Of a stretch of 64,000 nucleotides of DNA, positions 42,778 to 51,383 are shown piece after piece. The notes beneath the pieces are model-generated. The model made no database searches and had not been told where the DNA came from. It was given only the letters and a program-made list of their open reading frames with translations. The DNA is taken from assembly GCA_030531505.1 (NCBI GenBank), contig JAUNNH010000001.1:248001-312000 (forward strand), in the 5' to 3' direction. Source of the DNA: Eubacteriales bacterium (lineage in GTDB: Bacteria; Bacillota; Clostridia; Oscillospirales; Oscillospiraceae). Made by a program: the position numbers and the translations under genes. Numbering within the stretch: the stretch's first letter is position 1; the number at the start of each line of letters is the position of its first letter.

Positions 42778-44054
42778 TCGGTGGTCTTGTTTTGCTGTTC
42801 CTCGGCGTGATCCTGCTGGGTCTGCCGATCGTGTACGCGCTGGGCGGCCTCGCCGCCATCGTGATGGTCTGGCAGGATATCTTCAACCCCGTCACCATTG
42901 CGCATAATATGTACGCCGGGCTCGATTCCTTCCCGCTCCTGGCCGTTCCCTTCTTCATGCTGGCCGGCTCCATCATGGAGGAGGCGAAGATCACCAAGCG
43001 GCTCATGGATTTCGCCTATGAGCTGGTCGGCCGCTTCGCCGGCGGCATGGCCCACGTGGCCATCCTGCTTGCCATGATGTTTGCCGCTATGTGCGGCTCC
43101 GCGGTCGCAACGGCCGCGGCGATCGGCGCGCTGCTCCTCCCGACCATGCGCGAGAGAGGCTATGACGATGGCTTCTCCTCCGCCCTGATCGCCTGCGGCG
43201 GCGCGATCGGACCGATCATTCCACCCAGCATCCCGATGATCATCTACGCGGTCATCGCCGGTGTCTCGGTGAAGCGCATGTTCCTGGGCGGCGTGGTCCC
43301 GGGCGTGGCCTTCGGCCTTGTCCTCATGGTCTACAGCTTCTTCTACGCGAAGAAGCACAACTATCCGAAAGAGACGGAAGCGCTCACGCTGAAGGACTTC
43401 TGGAACTCCTTCAAGCGCGCCTTCCTGGCGCTGCTGCTGCCGGTTATCATCCTGGGTGGTATCTTCTCCGGTATCTTCACGGCGACGGAGTCCGCGGCGG
43501 TAGCCGCCTTCTACGCGCTGATCCTCGGCTTCTTCGTCTATCGCACGATCGGCCTCAAGCAGATGCCGAAGATCCTGCTCAGCGCCGCGAAGGGCACGGC
43601 GACGGTCATGATCATCGTCGCGGCGGCCAGCGCGCTGGCCTGGGTCCTGACGAGCCAGCAGATCCCGCAGAAGATCGCGACCTCCATCATGGCGATGACC
43701 GATAACGCCACGGTGGTGCTGATTCTGCTGAACCTGCTGATCCTGGTCCTCGGCTGCTTCATCGACGCCGTCTCCATCATCATGCTGCTCAGCCCGATCG
43801 TGCTCACGGTCATCACGCGCATGGGCGTCGATCCCGTGTTCTTTGGCGTGCTGCTGACGGTGAACGTCTGCATCGGCGCTCTCACACCTCCGGTTGGGAC
43901 CTGCCTCTTCGTGGCCTCCAAGGCGGGCAACACACGCCTGGCGGATACCTGCCGCGCGGTAATCCCGATGGTCGGCCTGGTCGTGATGGTGCTGCTTTTG
44001 TGCATCCTCTTCCCGGGCCTCGTGCTGGGGCTCCCGAATCTGGTGGGCGTCTGA
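42774..44054 (+). CDS. TRAP transporter large permease (DctM family)
   Basis: A 426-residue membrane protein with about 12 helices: GLPIVYALGGLAAIVM at the start, the central GGAIGPIIPPSIPMIIYAVIAGVSVKRMFLGG and the closing VNVCIGALTPPVGTCLFVASKAGN. DctM carries the substrate and sodium path of tripartite periplasmic-type transporters. It is encoded last in the dctP-dctQ-dctM order with a four-base overlap to dctQ. The operon ends with a very long hairpin. The neighbour SDR/HMGL genes face it and may act on the transported compound. Confidence 0.93.
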   Translation: MIGGLVLLFLGVILLGLPIVYALGGLAAIVMVWQDIFNPVTIAHNMYAGLDSFPLLAVPFFMLAGSIMEEAKITKRLMDFAYELVGRFAGGMAHVAILLAMMFAAMCGSAVATAAAIGALLLPTMRERGYDDGFSSALIACGGAIGPIIPPSIPMIIYAVIAGVSVKRMFLGGVVPGVAFGLVLMVYSFFYAKKHNYPKETEALTLKDFWNSFKRAFLALLLPVIILGGIFSGIFTATESAAVAAFYALILGFFVYRTIGLKQMPKILLSAAKGTATVMIIVAAASALAWVLTSQQIPQKIATSIMAMTDNATVVLILLNLLILVLGCFIDAVSIIMLLSPIVLTVITRMGVDPVFFGVLLTVNVCIGALTPPVGTCLFVASKAGNTRLADTCRAVIPMVGLVVMVLLLCILFPGLVLGLPNLVGV

Positions 44055-44072
44055 CGCGCACCGCAATCGCAT

Positions 44073-44125
44073 AAACATAAAGAATGGCCTGATGGGCAAA
44101 GCCCATCAGGCCATTCTTTATGTTT
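44073..44125. terminator. Exceptionally long bidirectional terminator (25-bp perfect stem)
   Basis: A 25-bp perfect inverted repeat (44073-44097 with 44101-44125) around an AAA loop, AT-rich at both outer ends. It is shared by the convergent TRAP and SDR operons. Confidence 0.88.
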
Positions 44126-44137
44126 GTATATCGATGT

Positions 44138-44914
44138 TCATTCCCACTTGCGGACCTGGTTGCCGCCGTCGACCAGACGGACGGTGCCGTAGATGAACTC
44201 CGCCTCGTCGCTCGCGAGATACAGCACCTCATTCGCGATGAACTCCGGCTGCCCGTAGGTGCCGTACGGGGTCCAGGCGAGTTTCTTCTTCGACTTCTCC
44301 GTCTCCAGCCCGGCGGCGGAGAGCGGCGTATAGGTCGAGCCGGGGCACACGGCGTTGGCGCGGATGCCCTCCCGGCCGTAGTCGAAGGTGATTTGCTTTA
44401 CCAGGCCGTTCACGCCGTGTTTGGAGGTGGTGTAGGCGGCGCCGCCGTGCCCGGCGATCACGCCCGCGATGGACGAGACGAAGACCAGCACGCCGCTGCC
44501 GTTGGAGAGCATGTGGGGCAGGATGTGGCGGCAGATATAGTAATTGCCGTTCAGGTTCACGTCCATGACCCGGCGCCACTGCTCGGGCGTCGTGTCGAGG
44601 AGCTTGCGGTAGCCGTCGAAGGCGGCGGCGTTGGACACGAAGATATCCACTTTGCCGAAGGCCTCGATCGCCTTCTGCACCATGGCCTCGACCTGCTCCT
44701 CGTCGGAGATGTCCACCTCCACCAGGATGGCCTTGCCGCCCTCATCCAGCACCTCCCGGTAGCTGACGGGGCCGAGCGCCTCGCCCGGCAAGCAGCACAT
44801 CACGACGTTGGCGCCGGCCCGGGCAAAGCCCAGCGAGACGGCGCGCCCGATGCCGGAGACGCCGCCCGTGACGATCACCGTCTTGCCGGTGAAGTCATAA
44901 CGGATATTCCCCAT
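44138..44914 (-). CDS. Short-chain dehydrogenase/reductase
   Basis: A 258-residue SDR family oxidoreductase. The dinucleotide site is TGGVSGIGRAVSLGFARAG, the catalytic triad lies in SSIAGVIAGHGGAAYTTSKHG (Ser, Tyr-x3-Lys), and the substrate NAAAFDGYRK segment follows. It is of the 3-oxoacyl-ACP reductase/classical SDR type, but the substrate is unknown. It starts 7 bases after the HMGL-like gene, so the two enzymes are likely consecutive in one pathway. The start ATG 44914 is chosen over 44962, which lies inside the upstream gene. Confidence 0.9.
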   Translation of the reverse strand: MGNIRYDFTGKTVIVTGGVSGIGRAVSLGFARAGANVVMCCLPGEALGPVSYREVLDEGGKAILVEVDISDEEQVEAMVQKAIEAFGKVDIFVSNAAAFDGYRKLLDTTPEQWRRVMDVNLNGNYYICRHILPHMLSNGSGVLVFVSSIAGVIAGHGGAAYTTSKHGVNGLVKQITFDYGREGIRANAVCPGSTYTPLSAAGLETEKSKKKLAWTPYGTYGQPEFIANEVLYLASDEAEFIYGTVRLVDGGNQVRKWE

Positions 44915-44921
44915 CGCGCGC

Positions 44922-46166
44922 TTACACCTTCGGGATCTGGAACGCGTCCACGATCTCTTCAAACTCTTCCTTGGTCAGATCGCGCTTGACGGAATAGGAC
45001 TTCTCCTTGATAGCCGTCAGCAAGGCCGACATCTGCTCTTTCGTGAGGTCTGTGCTGCGCCCGGCATCCTCAAGCCAGACACGCACGTTGTCCTTGCCGG
45101 ACTTTTTGCCGAGCAGCAGACGCGGCATGCGGTGGCCGGTGAGCTTCCAGCTGTAGGGGAGCATGATCAGCGGGTCGACGTTTTTGGCGTTCTCCCAGAG
45201 ACTGGAAGGCAGGCCGGTCTCCCACTGGAAGATCTTGTCGCCGACGATGGGGCGGATCGGATGGATGGGTACGCGCGTCATGCCCTCGAGCGTCTCGGCC
45301 AGGTCCTTGAACATCTCCGTCTTGATGCCGACGTCGATGCCGTAGAGGCACTTGAGCGCCATGACCACGGCCTCGAGCTGGGCGCTGCCGGAGCGCTCGC
45401 CGATGCCGGCCACGGTCACATGCGCAACAGACGCGCCGGCGGCGAGACCGGCCAGGGTCGTCGCGACGCCGAGGCCGAAGTCGTCATGGAAGTGGCACTC
45501 CACCGGCAGGCCGGGGAAGCGATTGCGGATGGCGTGGACACGGTGCGCGGCGCCCTCGGGGGAGAGCACGCCGAAGGTGTCCACCAGCGTGACGGAGTCG
45601 ATATGGCCCTTCTCGTTTACCTCGCCGATGAAGTTCAGCAGATAATCCAGATCCGCGCGGGAGCCGTCGGCCGGGAAGAAGCTGACCTTCAAGCCAAGCT
45701 CATGTGCGAAGTTGGAGGCCTCCACCGACACGTCGACCGCGCGCTGGTACTCCCACTTCTTGCCGTACTTGAGCAGGTGCTCGCTGCCCATCATCTCGGT
45801 GATGATACCGTCCACCCCGCAGTCCTTGGCGAGCTGAACATCCTGCTTCATGCAGCGCACGAAGCAGTAGACCTTGCTCTTCAGACCGCGGCGCTTGATC
45901 TCCGCGCAGATCTCGCGGATCGCGTCGGCATCCTCCTTGAGCGCGGCGGGGGTGCCCGCCTCGATGCGGTGCACGCCGGCCTCCGCGAGCTTGAGGGCAA
46001 AGGCCACCTTCTCATCCTTCGTCAGGATGATGCTCGGCTGCTGTTCGCCGTCGCGCAGCGTGGTGTCGAGGATCTCGATGTTCTCGGGGAACTCCAGCTT
46101 GCTCAGCACCTCGGGGTCATAGTTGCAGGGGCTGACCCACCATTTTCCGTCTTCATGAAAACCCAT
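44922..46166 (-). CDS. HMGL-like/2-isopropylmalate-homocitrate synthase family protein
   Basis: A 414-residue member of the DRE-TIM metallolyase superfamily. It has the hallmark ILDTTLRDGEQQP near residue 32-44, a beta-barrel, and the metal motif HFHDD (CHFHDDFGLG, near 220), where relatives have HxHND. It lacks the long LeuA regulatory domain; the C-terminal about 80 residues are instead a small extension. Family members condense an acetyl-CoA with a 2-oxo acid or cleave acyl adducts. The genuine substrate is not known, and no leucine or lysine genes are near. It is encoded with an SDR and faces a TRAP transporter. The altered Asn-to-Asp ligand is notable. Confidence 0.85.
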   Translation of the reverse strand: MGFHEDGKWWVSPCNYDPEVLSKLEFPENIEILDTTLRDGEQQPSIILTKDEKVAFALKLAEAGVHRIEAGTPAALKEDADAIREICAEIKRRGLKSKVYCFVRCMKQDVQLAKDCGVDGIITEMMGSEHLLKYGKKWEYQRAVDVSVEASNFAHELGLKVSFFPADGSRADLDYLLNFIGEVNEKGHIDSVTLVDTFGVLSPEGAAHRVHAIRNRFPGLPVECHFHDDFGLGVATTLAGLAAGASVAHVTVAGIGERSGSAQLEAVVMALKCLYGIDVGIKTEMFKDLAETLEGMTRVPIHPIRPIVGDKIFQWETGLPSSLWENAKNVDPLIMLPYSWKLTGHRMPRLLLGKKSGKDNVRVWLEDAGRSTDLTKEQMSALLTAIKEKSYSVKRDLTKEEFEEIVDAFQIPKV

Positions 46167-46214
46167 ACATACGCCTCTTTTCTATAGTTTTTGTGGTAAA
46201 TATGCTATGCATCA

Positions 46215-46244
46215 AGTTTACCTTATTTTTCATATCCTTGTCAA
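46215..46244 (-). promoter_or_regulatory. Promoter of the HMGL-like/SDR operon
   Basis: On the minus strand, TTGACA (46239-46244), an 18-base spacer and TAAACT (46215-46220). It is 49 bases before the ATG. The AT-rich stretch 46170-46250 contrasts with the GC-rich surroundings. Confidence 0.6.
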
Positions 46245-46270
46245 TAGCTTTTATAAGCGACGCGCCTCCG

Positions 46271-46315
46271 GAAGAAAAACAGAGGCCCTGCAGCGTGTTG
46301 CGGCAGGGCCTCTGT
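46271..46315 (-). terminator. Terminator of the ABC exporter operon
   Basis: A 13-bp stem (46279-46291 with 46303-46315) with a T-rich tail on the minus strand. Confidence 0.85.
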
Positions 46316-46325
46316 CGGTGTTGGG

Positions 46326-48236
46326 TTATTCGAGTTCGAAAGCGCCGGTATAGAGCTGGTAATAGGTGCCCTTCTCGGCGAGCAGCTTTTCATGGCTGCC
46401 GCGCTCGATGATGCGCCCGTGATCGAGCACCATGATGACGTCGGAATCCATGACGGTCGAGAGGCGGTGGGCGATCACGAAGACGGTGCGTCCCTCCATG
46501 AGTTTGTCCATGCCGCGCTGCACAATGGCCTCAGTGCGGGTGTCGATGGAGGAAGTCGCCTCGTCCAGAATCAGGCAGGGCGGATCGGCGACGGCCGCGC
46601 GGGCGATGGCGAGCAGCTGCCGCTGCCCCTGGGAGAGATTCGCACCGTTGTTGGTGAGCGCGGTGTCGTAGCCCTGCGGCAGGCGGGTGATGAAATCATC
46701 CGCGCCGGCGAGTTTTGCCGCCGTGACACATTCCTCATCTGTGGCGTCGAGCCGCCCGTAGCGGATGTTCTCCATGACGGTGCCGGTAAAGAGATTCGTC
46801 TCCTGCAGCACCAGACCGAGCGAGCGGCGCAGATCCTTCTTTTTGATCTTGTTGACATTGATGCCGTCGTAGCGGATCTTGCCGTCGGCGATATCGTAGA
46901 AGCGGTTGATGAGGTTTGTGATGGTGGTCTTGCCGGCACCGGTGGCTCCGACAAAGGCGACCTTCTGGCCCGGTTCGGCGTAGACCGAGACGTCGTAGAG
47001 CACCTGCTTGCCTTCGACGTAGGCGAAGTCGACATCCACCATGCGCACATCGCCGCGCAGCGGGGTGTAGGTCACGCTGCCGTCGGCCGTGTGCGGATGC
47101 CGCCAGGCCCAGCGGCCCGTGCGCTCCTCGGTCTCCTCGAGGCTGCCGTCGGCCGCCTCTTTGACGTTCACGAGCGTGACATAGCCATCATCGGTCTCGG
47201 GGGGCTCGTTCACAAGGCTCAGCACGCGCTGCGCGCCGGCACCGGCCATGACGATGGAGTTGATCTGCTGGCTGAGCTGGTTGACGTTGCCGGTGAACTG
47301 GCGCGACATGTTCAGGAAGGGGACGAGGATCGTGATGTCAAGGACTTTGCCGGACAGGGAGAGGTTCGGGACCTGCAGCAGCAGGAACACGCCGCCCACC
47401 AGCGCGAGCGTGACATAGAGGATATTGCCGATGTTGCCGATGATCGGCCCGAGCACGCTCGCGTAGGCATGGGCGCGCAGACTGTCCTCATAGAGCGCGG
47501 TGTTGACGCGGTCGAAATCGCGCAGCGCCTGCTCCTCGTGGCAGAAGACCTTGATGACCTTCTGGCCCTCCATCATCTCCTGGGCGAAGCCCTCCATCGC
47601 GGCTGTGGACTTCTGCTGCCGCATGAAGTACTTGGCCGAGCCGCCGCCCACAATCTTCGTGACAAAGAACATCGCGACGACGCCGAGCAGCAGCACGAGC
47701 GTGAGCCACACGCTGAAATAGAGCATGATAGCGAAAACGATCAGTACTGTGGAGCCGGCGCGAATCAGCGAGGGGAGCGACTGGCTCACGAGCTGGCGCA
47801 GGGTATCGATGTCGTTGGTGTAGAAGCTCATGACGTCGCCGGTCTGGTGACTGTCAAAATAGCGGATCGGCAGGTCCTGCATGCCATTGAAGAGTTCCCG
47901 GCGCAGCTTGTCGAGGAAGCCCTGGGTCATGACGGCCATAATCTGCGTCTCGAAGAGCTGGGAGATGAGCGAGAGGACATAGAGACCGATCAGGATATAG
48001 ATATAATGGAGCACCTCGGGTCGGGCAGCAGCCCAGTCGCCGCTCTGGTACCACTTCTCCACAACCGTCAGGATGCGCTGGACGAATAGAGAGGGGATGG
48101 CGGAGATCGCAGCGGTGAAAAGGATGCAGAAGACCGCGAGCGGGGCCAGAACGGGGTAAAAGCCGAAAAACTTTTTCAGCGTCCACTGAATGCCGCCGAA
48201 GTTCTCGCGAAGCATATCGCCGCGGGATTTATTCAT
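46326..48236 (-). CDS. ABC exporter half-transporter (permease + ATPase), second subunit
   Basis: A 636-residue type I ABC exporter subunit. Six membrane helices (FGFYPVLAPLAVFCILFTAAI through LALVGGVFLLLQVP) are followed by an ATPase with GATGAGKTTITNLI, NLSQGQRQLLAIARA and CLILDEATSSID. An insertion between the two (NVKEAADGSLEETEERTGRW) is characteristic of one subunit of heterodimeric exporters. It pairs with the upstream gene, whose end it overlaps by 8 bases. Substrate unknown: such pairs export drugs, lipids or peptides. ATG 48236 is preferred to a GTG at 48245 because the ribosome binding site fits better. Confidence 0.92.
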   Translation of the reverse strand: MNKSRGDMLRENFGGIQWTLKKFFGFYPVLAPLAVFCILFTAAISAIPSLFVQRILTVVEKWYQSGDWAAARPEVLHYIYILIGLYVLSLISQLFETQIMAVMTQGFLDKLRRELFNGMQDLPIRYFDSHQTGDVMSFYTNDIDTLRQLVSQSLPSLIRAGSTVLIVFAIMLYFSVWLTLVLLLGVVAMFFVTKIVGGGSAKYFMRQQKSTAAMEGFAQEMMEGQKVIKVFCHEEQALRDFDRVNTALYEDSLRAHAYASVLGPIIGNIGNILYVTLALVGGVFLLLQVPNLSLSGKVLDITILVPFLNMSRQFTGNVNQLSQQINSIVMAGAGAQRVLSLVNEPPETDDGYVTLVNVKEAADGSLEETEERTGRWAWRHPHTADGSVTYTPLRGDVRMVDVDFAYVEGKQVLYDVSVYAEPGQKVAFVGATGAGKTTITNLINRFYDIADGKIRYDGINVNKIKKKDLRRSLGLVLQETNLFTGTVMENIRYGRLDATDEECVTAAKLAGADDFITRLPQGYDTALTNNGANLSQGQRQLLAIARAAVADPPCLILDEATSSIDTRTEAIVQRGMDKLMEGRTVFVIAHRLSTVMDSDVIMVLDHGRIIERGSHEKLLAEKGTYYQLYTGAFELE

Positions 48237-49983
48237 CGCTGTCACCGCCTTTCGTCTGCTGCTCGTATACCTCGCGGTAGATCGGGCTGCTCTTCATGAG
48301 TTCCTCGTGGGTGCCCGCAGCGGCGATGCGGCCGTTGTCCATGACGAGGATCATGTCCGCGTCCTGGACGGAGGCAACGCGCTGGGCGATGATGATCTTG
48401 GTGGTCTCGGGGATAAAAGAACGGAAGCCCGCGCGGATCAGGGCGTCGGTGCGCGTGTCGACGGCGCTGGTGGAATCGTCCAGAATCAGGATCTTCGGCT
48501 TTTTCAGCAGTGCCCGCGCGATGCACAGACGCTGGCGCTGACCGCCGGAGACATTGGCGCCGCCCTGCTCGATCCAGCGGTCGTAGCCATCGGGGTGGGC
48601 CATGATGAACTCATCCGCCTGCGCGAGCCGGCAGGCCTCGGCGATCTCCTCGTCCGTGGCCTCGGGATTGCCCCAGCGGAGGTTGTCCCGCACGGTGCCG
48701 GAGAAGAGCTGGTTTTTCTGCAGCACGACGGATACGGCGTTGCGCAGCGTCTCCAGGTCGTAGTCGCGCACGTCCACGCCGCCGACTTTCACGCTGCCCT
48801 CCGTCACGTCGTAAAGACGGGGGATGAGCTGAATGAGCGTCGTCTTGCTCGAGCCCGTACCGCCCAGGACCCCGACGGTCATGCCGGAGTCGATGTGCAG
48901 ATCGATGTCGTACAGGGCGTCGTTCTGCGCCTCACGGGAATAGCGGAAGGCCACATCTTGAAAATCGACAGAACCGTCCTTCACCTCGTATACCGGGGAG
49001 GCGGGGTTCTGCAGCCGGGGCTCCTCGTTCAGGACCTCGGCAAGACGCTTCATGGACTCGAGGGACATGGTCATCATGACGTAGATCATGGAGAGCATCA
49101 TCAGGGACATGAGGATCTGCATGCCATAGTTGAGCATGGCGGAGATCTGCCCCACGTCGATGAACTGGCCCTGCCCGGAGATGATGAGCTTGGAACCGAC
49201 CAGCAGGATGAAGACCATGTTGAAATACATGCACAGGCTCATCAGCGGGCTGTTGAGTGCGACGAGGCGCTCGGCATAGGTGAAGTCTTTGCGGATATCA
49301 TCGGAGGCCGCGGCGAACTTCTGTTTCTCATAGTCCTCGCGGGCAAAGCCCTTCACCACGCGCATCCCGCGCACGTTTTCCTCCACGGATTCGTTGAGCC
49401 GGTCATACTTGTGGAAGACCGCCCGGAAGGCCGGCATGGCTTTGCGGGCGATGAGCAGCAGCCCCGCGACCAGCACGGGGATAACCACCACAAAGGTCAG
49501 CGCGAGCCGGCCGCCCATGCGCCAGGCCATGATGACCGAGAAGACGAGCATCAGCGGCGCGCGCACCGCGATGCGGATGGCCATCATAAAGGCCATCTGC
49601 ACGTTCGTGATATCCGTGGTCAGACGGGTCACGAGCGAGGCGGTGGAGAAGCGGTCGATATTCTCGAAGGAAAAGCGCTGGATGCGCTCAAAGGCGTCGT
49701 GACGGACGTTCTTGGCAAAGCCGGCCGAGGCACGCGCACCGTAGAAGCCGGCACCGCCGCCGCATGCGAGGCTAAGCAGCGCCATTGCCACCAGGATCAG
49801 GCCAAGCCGCACAACCTCGGCCATCGGGACGGAGGCCTTGATTTCATTGACCAGATCCGCGGTGTAGAAGGGGATCAGCACCTCGATCGCGACCTCGCCG
49901 ATGATGAGCACCAGGGTCAGGATCGTGGGGAGCTTGTACTCCCGGACACACTTGAGAAAGGTTTTGATCACGTCTGTTCTCAC
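48229..49983 (-). CDS. ABC exporter half-transporter (permease + ATPase), first subunit
   Basis: A 584-residue type I ABC exporter subunit. Six helices (YKLPTILTLVLIIGEVAIEVLI through LMSLMMLSMIYVMMTMSL) are followed by an ATPase with LGGTGSSKTTLIQLI, NVSGGQRQRLCIARALLKKPKILILDDSTSAVDT. The DDSTSAVD Walker B has Asp where canonical ABC proteins have the catalytic Glu, the sign of a degenerate site typical of one partner of heterodimers. It is encoded directly before the full-consensus partner. The start is GTG 49983 (or a GTG at 49971); neither ribosome binding site is strong. Confidence 0.92.
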   Translation of the reverse strand: MRTDVIKTFLKCVREYKLPTILTLVLIIGEVAIEVLIPFYTADLVNEIKASVPMAEVVRLGLILVAMALLSLACGGGAGFYGARASAGFAKNVRHDAFERIQRFSFENIDRFSTASLVTRLTTDITNVQMAFMMAIRIAVRAPLMLVFSVIMAWRMGGRLALTFVVVIPVLVAGLLLIARKAMPAFRAVFHKYDRLNESVEENVRGMRVVKGFAREDYEKQKFAAASDDIRKDFTYAERLVALNSPLMSLCMYFNMVFILLVGSKLIISGQGQFIDVGQISAMLNYGMQILMSLMMLSMIYVMMTMSLESMKRLAEVLNEEPRLQNPASPVYEVKDGSVDFQDVAFRYSREAQNDALYDIDLHIDSGMTVGVLGGTGSSKTTLIQLIPRLYDVTEGSVKVGGVDVRDYDLETLRNAVSVVLQKNQLFSGTVRDNLRWGNPEATDEEIAEACRLAQADEFIMAHPDGYDRWIEQGGANVSGGQRQRLCIARALLKKPKILILDDSTSAVDTRTDALIRAGFRSFIPETTKIIIAQRVASVQDADMILVMDNGRIAAAGTHEELMKSSPIYREVYEQQTKGGDSDE

Positions 49984-50000
49984 ATCCTGTATGATTAATA

Positions 50001-50019
50001 TAGAATCTTTATTATTCTA
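50001..50019. promoter_or_regulatory. Inverted repeat upstream of the ABC exporter operon (candidate operator)
   Basis: TAGAAT and ATTCTA (50001-50006, 50014-50019) form a 6-bp inverted repeat with a 7-base spacer, 18 bases before the ABC exporter start. It fits the size and AT-rich character of MarR/TetR-type operators, but no such regulator gene is adjacent. Confidence 0.35.
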
Positions 50020-50060
50020 ACAGGATTCCCGCACAAGTCAAGGCGGGAAATGTGAACAAA

Positions 50061-50096
50061 ATCAAGGCTCTGCGCCAATCAGCGCAGAGCCTTGAT
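50061..50096 (-). terminator. Terminator of the metNIQ-M20 operon
   Basis: A 15-bp perfect stem (50061-50075 with 50082-50096) with a T-rich tail on the minus strand. Confidence 0.85.
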
Positions 50097-50117
50097 GATC
50101 TGTGACAGACGGATAAT

Positions 50118-51320
50118 TCAGACCTCGCCGTTGAGATAATCCACGCTGTAGCAGACGTAGAGAGCGGTCGCGACGGTAAGGGCGTCCTCGTCGATGTCGA
50201 AGTGGGAATTGTGCTGGGAGGCCATGGTGTCGGGCCGGGCCGGATTGCCCGAGCCGATATAGGCGTAAACGCCGGGGACACGCAGGATATACTCGGCAAA
50301 GTCGTCCCCGCCCAGGGAGGGCTGCCGCGAGCGGATGACCTTGTCCTCACCGAAGAGAGAGACGGCGGTCTTCTGAGCCTCCGCGGTGGCGGCGTCGTCG
50401 TTGATGAGGGGGGAGGTGTTGTCGTTCCACTCAAGCTCGGCGCTGCCGCCGAAGAGCGCGGCCGTCTGCCTGGCCAGCGCTTCGAGACGGGCCTTGGTGA
50501 GGCGGCGCAGCTCCGGCGTGAAGACGCGGATCGTACCCTCCAGCTCAGCCTCCTGGGCGATCACGTTGTAGGCGGTGCCGGCACTGAGCTTGCCGATACC
50601 AATGAGTACATTGTCCATCGGACTGGTGCGGCGGGTGACGAGCGCCTGCGCGGCCACGACGATCTGGCTCGCGATATAGACGGCGTCCGCGCCCTGCTCC
50701 GGTGTCGAGACGTGCGCGCTGAGGCCGTGGACCCGGATGCGGAACCAGTCGACGCTGGCATTGTTCGGACCGGGCATCAGCACGACCGAGCCGACCGGGA
50801 CGTTGGAAGCGACATGGACGCCGAAGCTGCGCCCGGCCTCGTCGATATCCCCCTCGTCCACGATGATGCGCGCGCCGTAGCCGATTTCCTCGCCCGGCTG
50901 CCAGGTGAGGATCACCTTGCCGGCGAAGCGGTCGCGGTTGGCGCTGAGGATGCGCGCGGCGCCGATCAGCGAGGCGTTGTGCCCGTCGTGCCCACAGGCG
51001 TGCATCTTCCCGGGGCAGAGACTCTTGTAGGGGGGATCGTTTTCCTGCTGAACCGGGAGCGCATCGATGTCGGCACGCAGGGCGATGCAGCGCGGCTCGC
51101 CCTGACAGGGGGCCGTTCCCTCAATCTCGGCGACAACCCCGGTGACCGCCGCGCGGCGGTGGGGGATCCCGAGAAGATCAAGCTCACGCTCTATGGCGGC
51201 GGCGGTCTCGAACTCCTCCTTCCCCAGCTCGGGGTGCCGGTGGAATTCGCGGCGCAGGTCCACAACATAGTCGTGATCGGCGAGCACCTGCTCGTACAAG
51301 TATTTCTGAAGATCGGTCAT
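50118..51320 (-). CDS. M20 family amidohydrolase/peptidase
   Basis: A 400-residue zinc-dependent hydrolase of the M20D type (N-acyl-amino-acid amidohydrolase/hippurate hydrolase). Metal motifs are MHACGHDGHNASLIGAA, GEEIGYGARIIVDEGD and LGGDDFAEYI; the lid domain (MPGPNNASVDWFRIRVHGLSAHVSTPEQG) is in between. It is the last gene of a T-box-controlled methionine-type ABC operon, after a 63-base gap holding a hairpin. That context suggests it releases methionine or a related amino acid from an N-acylated or peptide form. Substrate is not shown. AAAGGA precedes ATG 51320. Confidence 0.9.
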   Translation of the reverse strand: MTDLQKYLYEQVLADHDYVVDLRREFHRHPELGKEEFETAAAIERELDLLGIPHRRAAVTGVVAEIEGTAPCQGEPRCIALRADIDALPVQQENDPPYKSLCPGKMHACGHDGHNASLIGAARILSANRDRFAGKVILTWQPGEEIGYGARIIVDEGDIDEAGRSFGVHVASNVPVGSVVLMPGPNNASVDWFRIRVHGLSAHVSTPEQGADAVYIASQIVVAAQALVTRRTSPMDNVLIGIGKLSAGTAYNVIAQEAELEGTIRVFTPELRRLTKARLEALARQTAALFGGSAELEWNDNTSPLINDDAATAEAQKTAVSLFGEDKVIRSRQPSLGGDDFAEYILRVPGVYAYIGSGNPARPDTMASQHNSHFDIDEDALTVATALYVCYSVDYLNGEV

Positions 51321-51340
51321 AGGAACGTCCTTTCCTGAAA

Positions 51341-51364
51341 GCGGGCACCTTTGCAGGTGCCCGC
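51341..51364 (-). other. Intra-operon hairpin after the MetQ-like gene
   Basis: A 10-bp perfect stem GCGGGCACCT/AGGTGCCCGC with a TTGC loop, without a T-run. It separates the binding-protein gene from the M20 gene. Similar hairpins follow the two other binding-protein genes of the window. Confidence 0.6.
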
Positions 51365-51383
51365 GGTTCAGACTTTGCTGGTT

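Noticed and set aside
46193-46411. Small open frame across the AT-rich gap before the HMGL-like gene
   Set aside because: It overlaps a promoter and a terminator and has no ribosome binding site.
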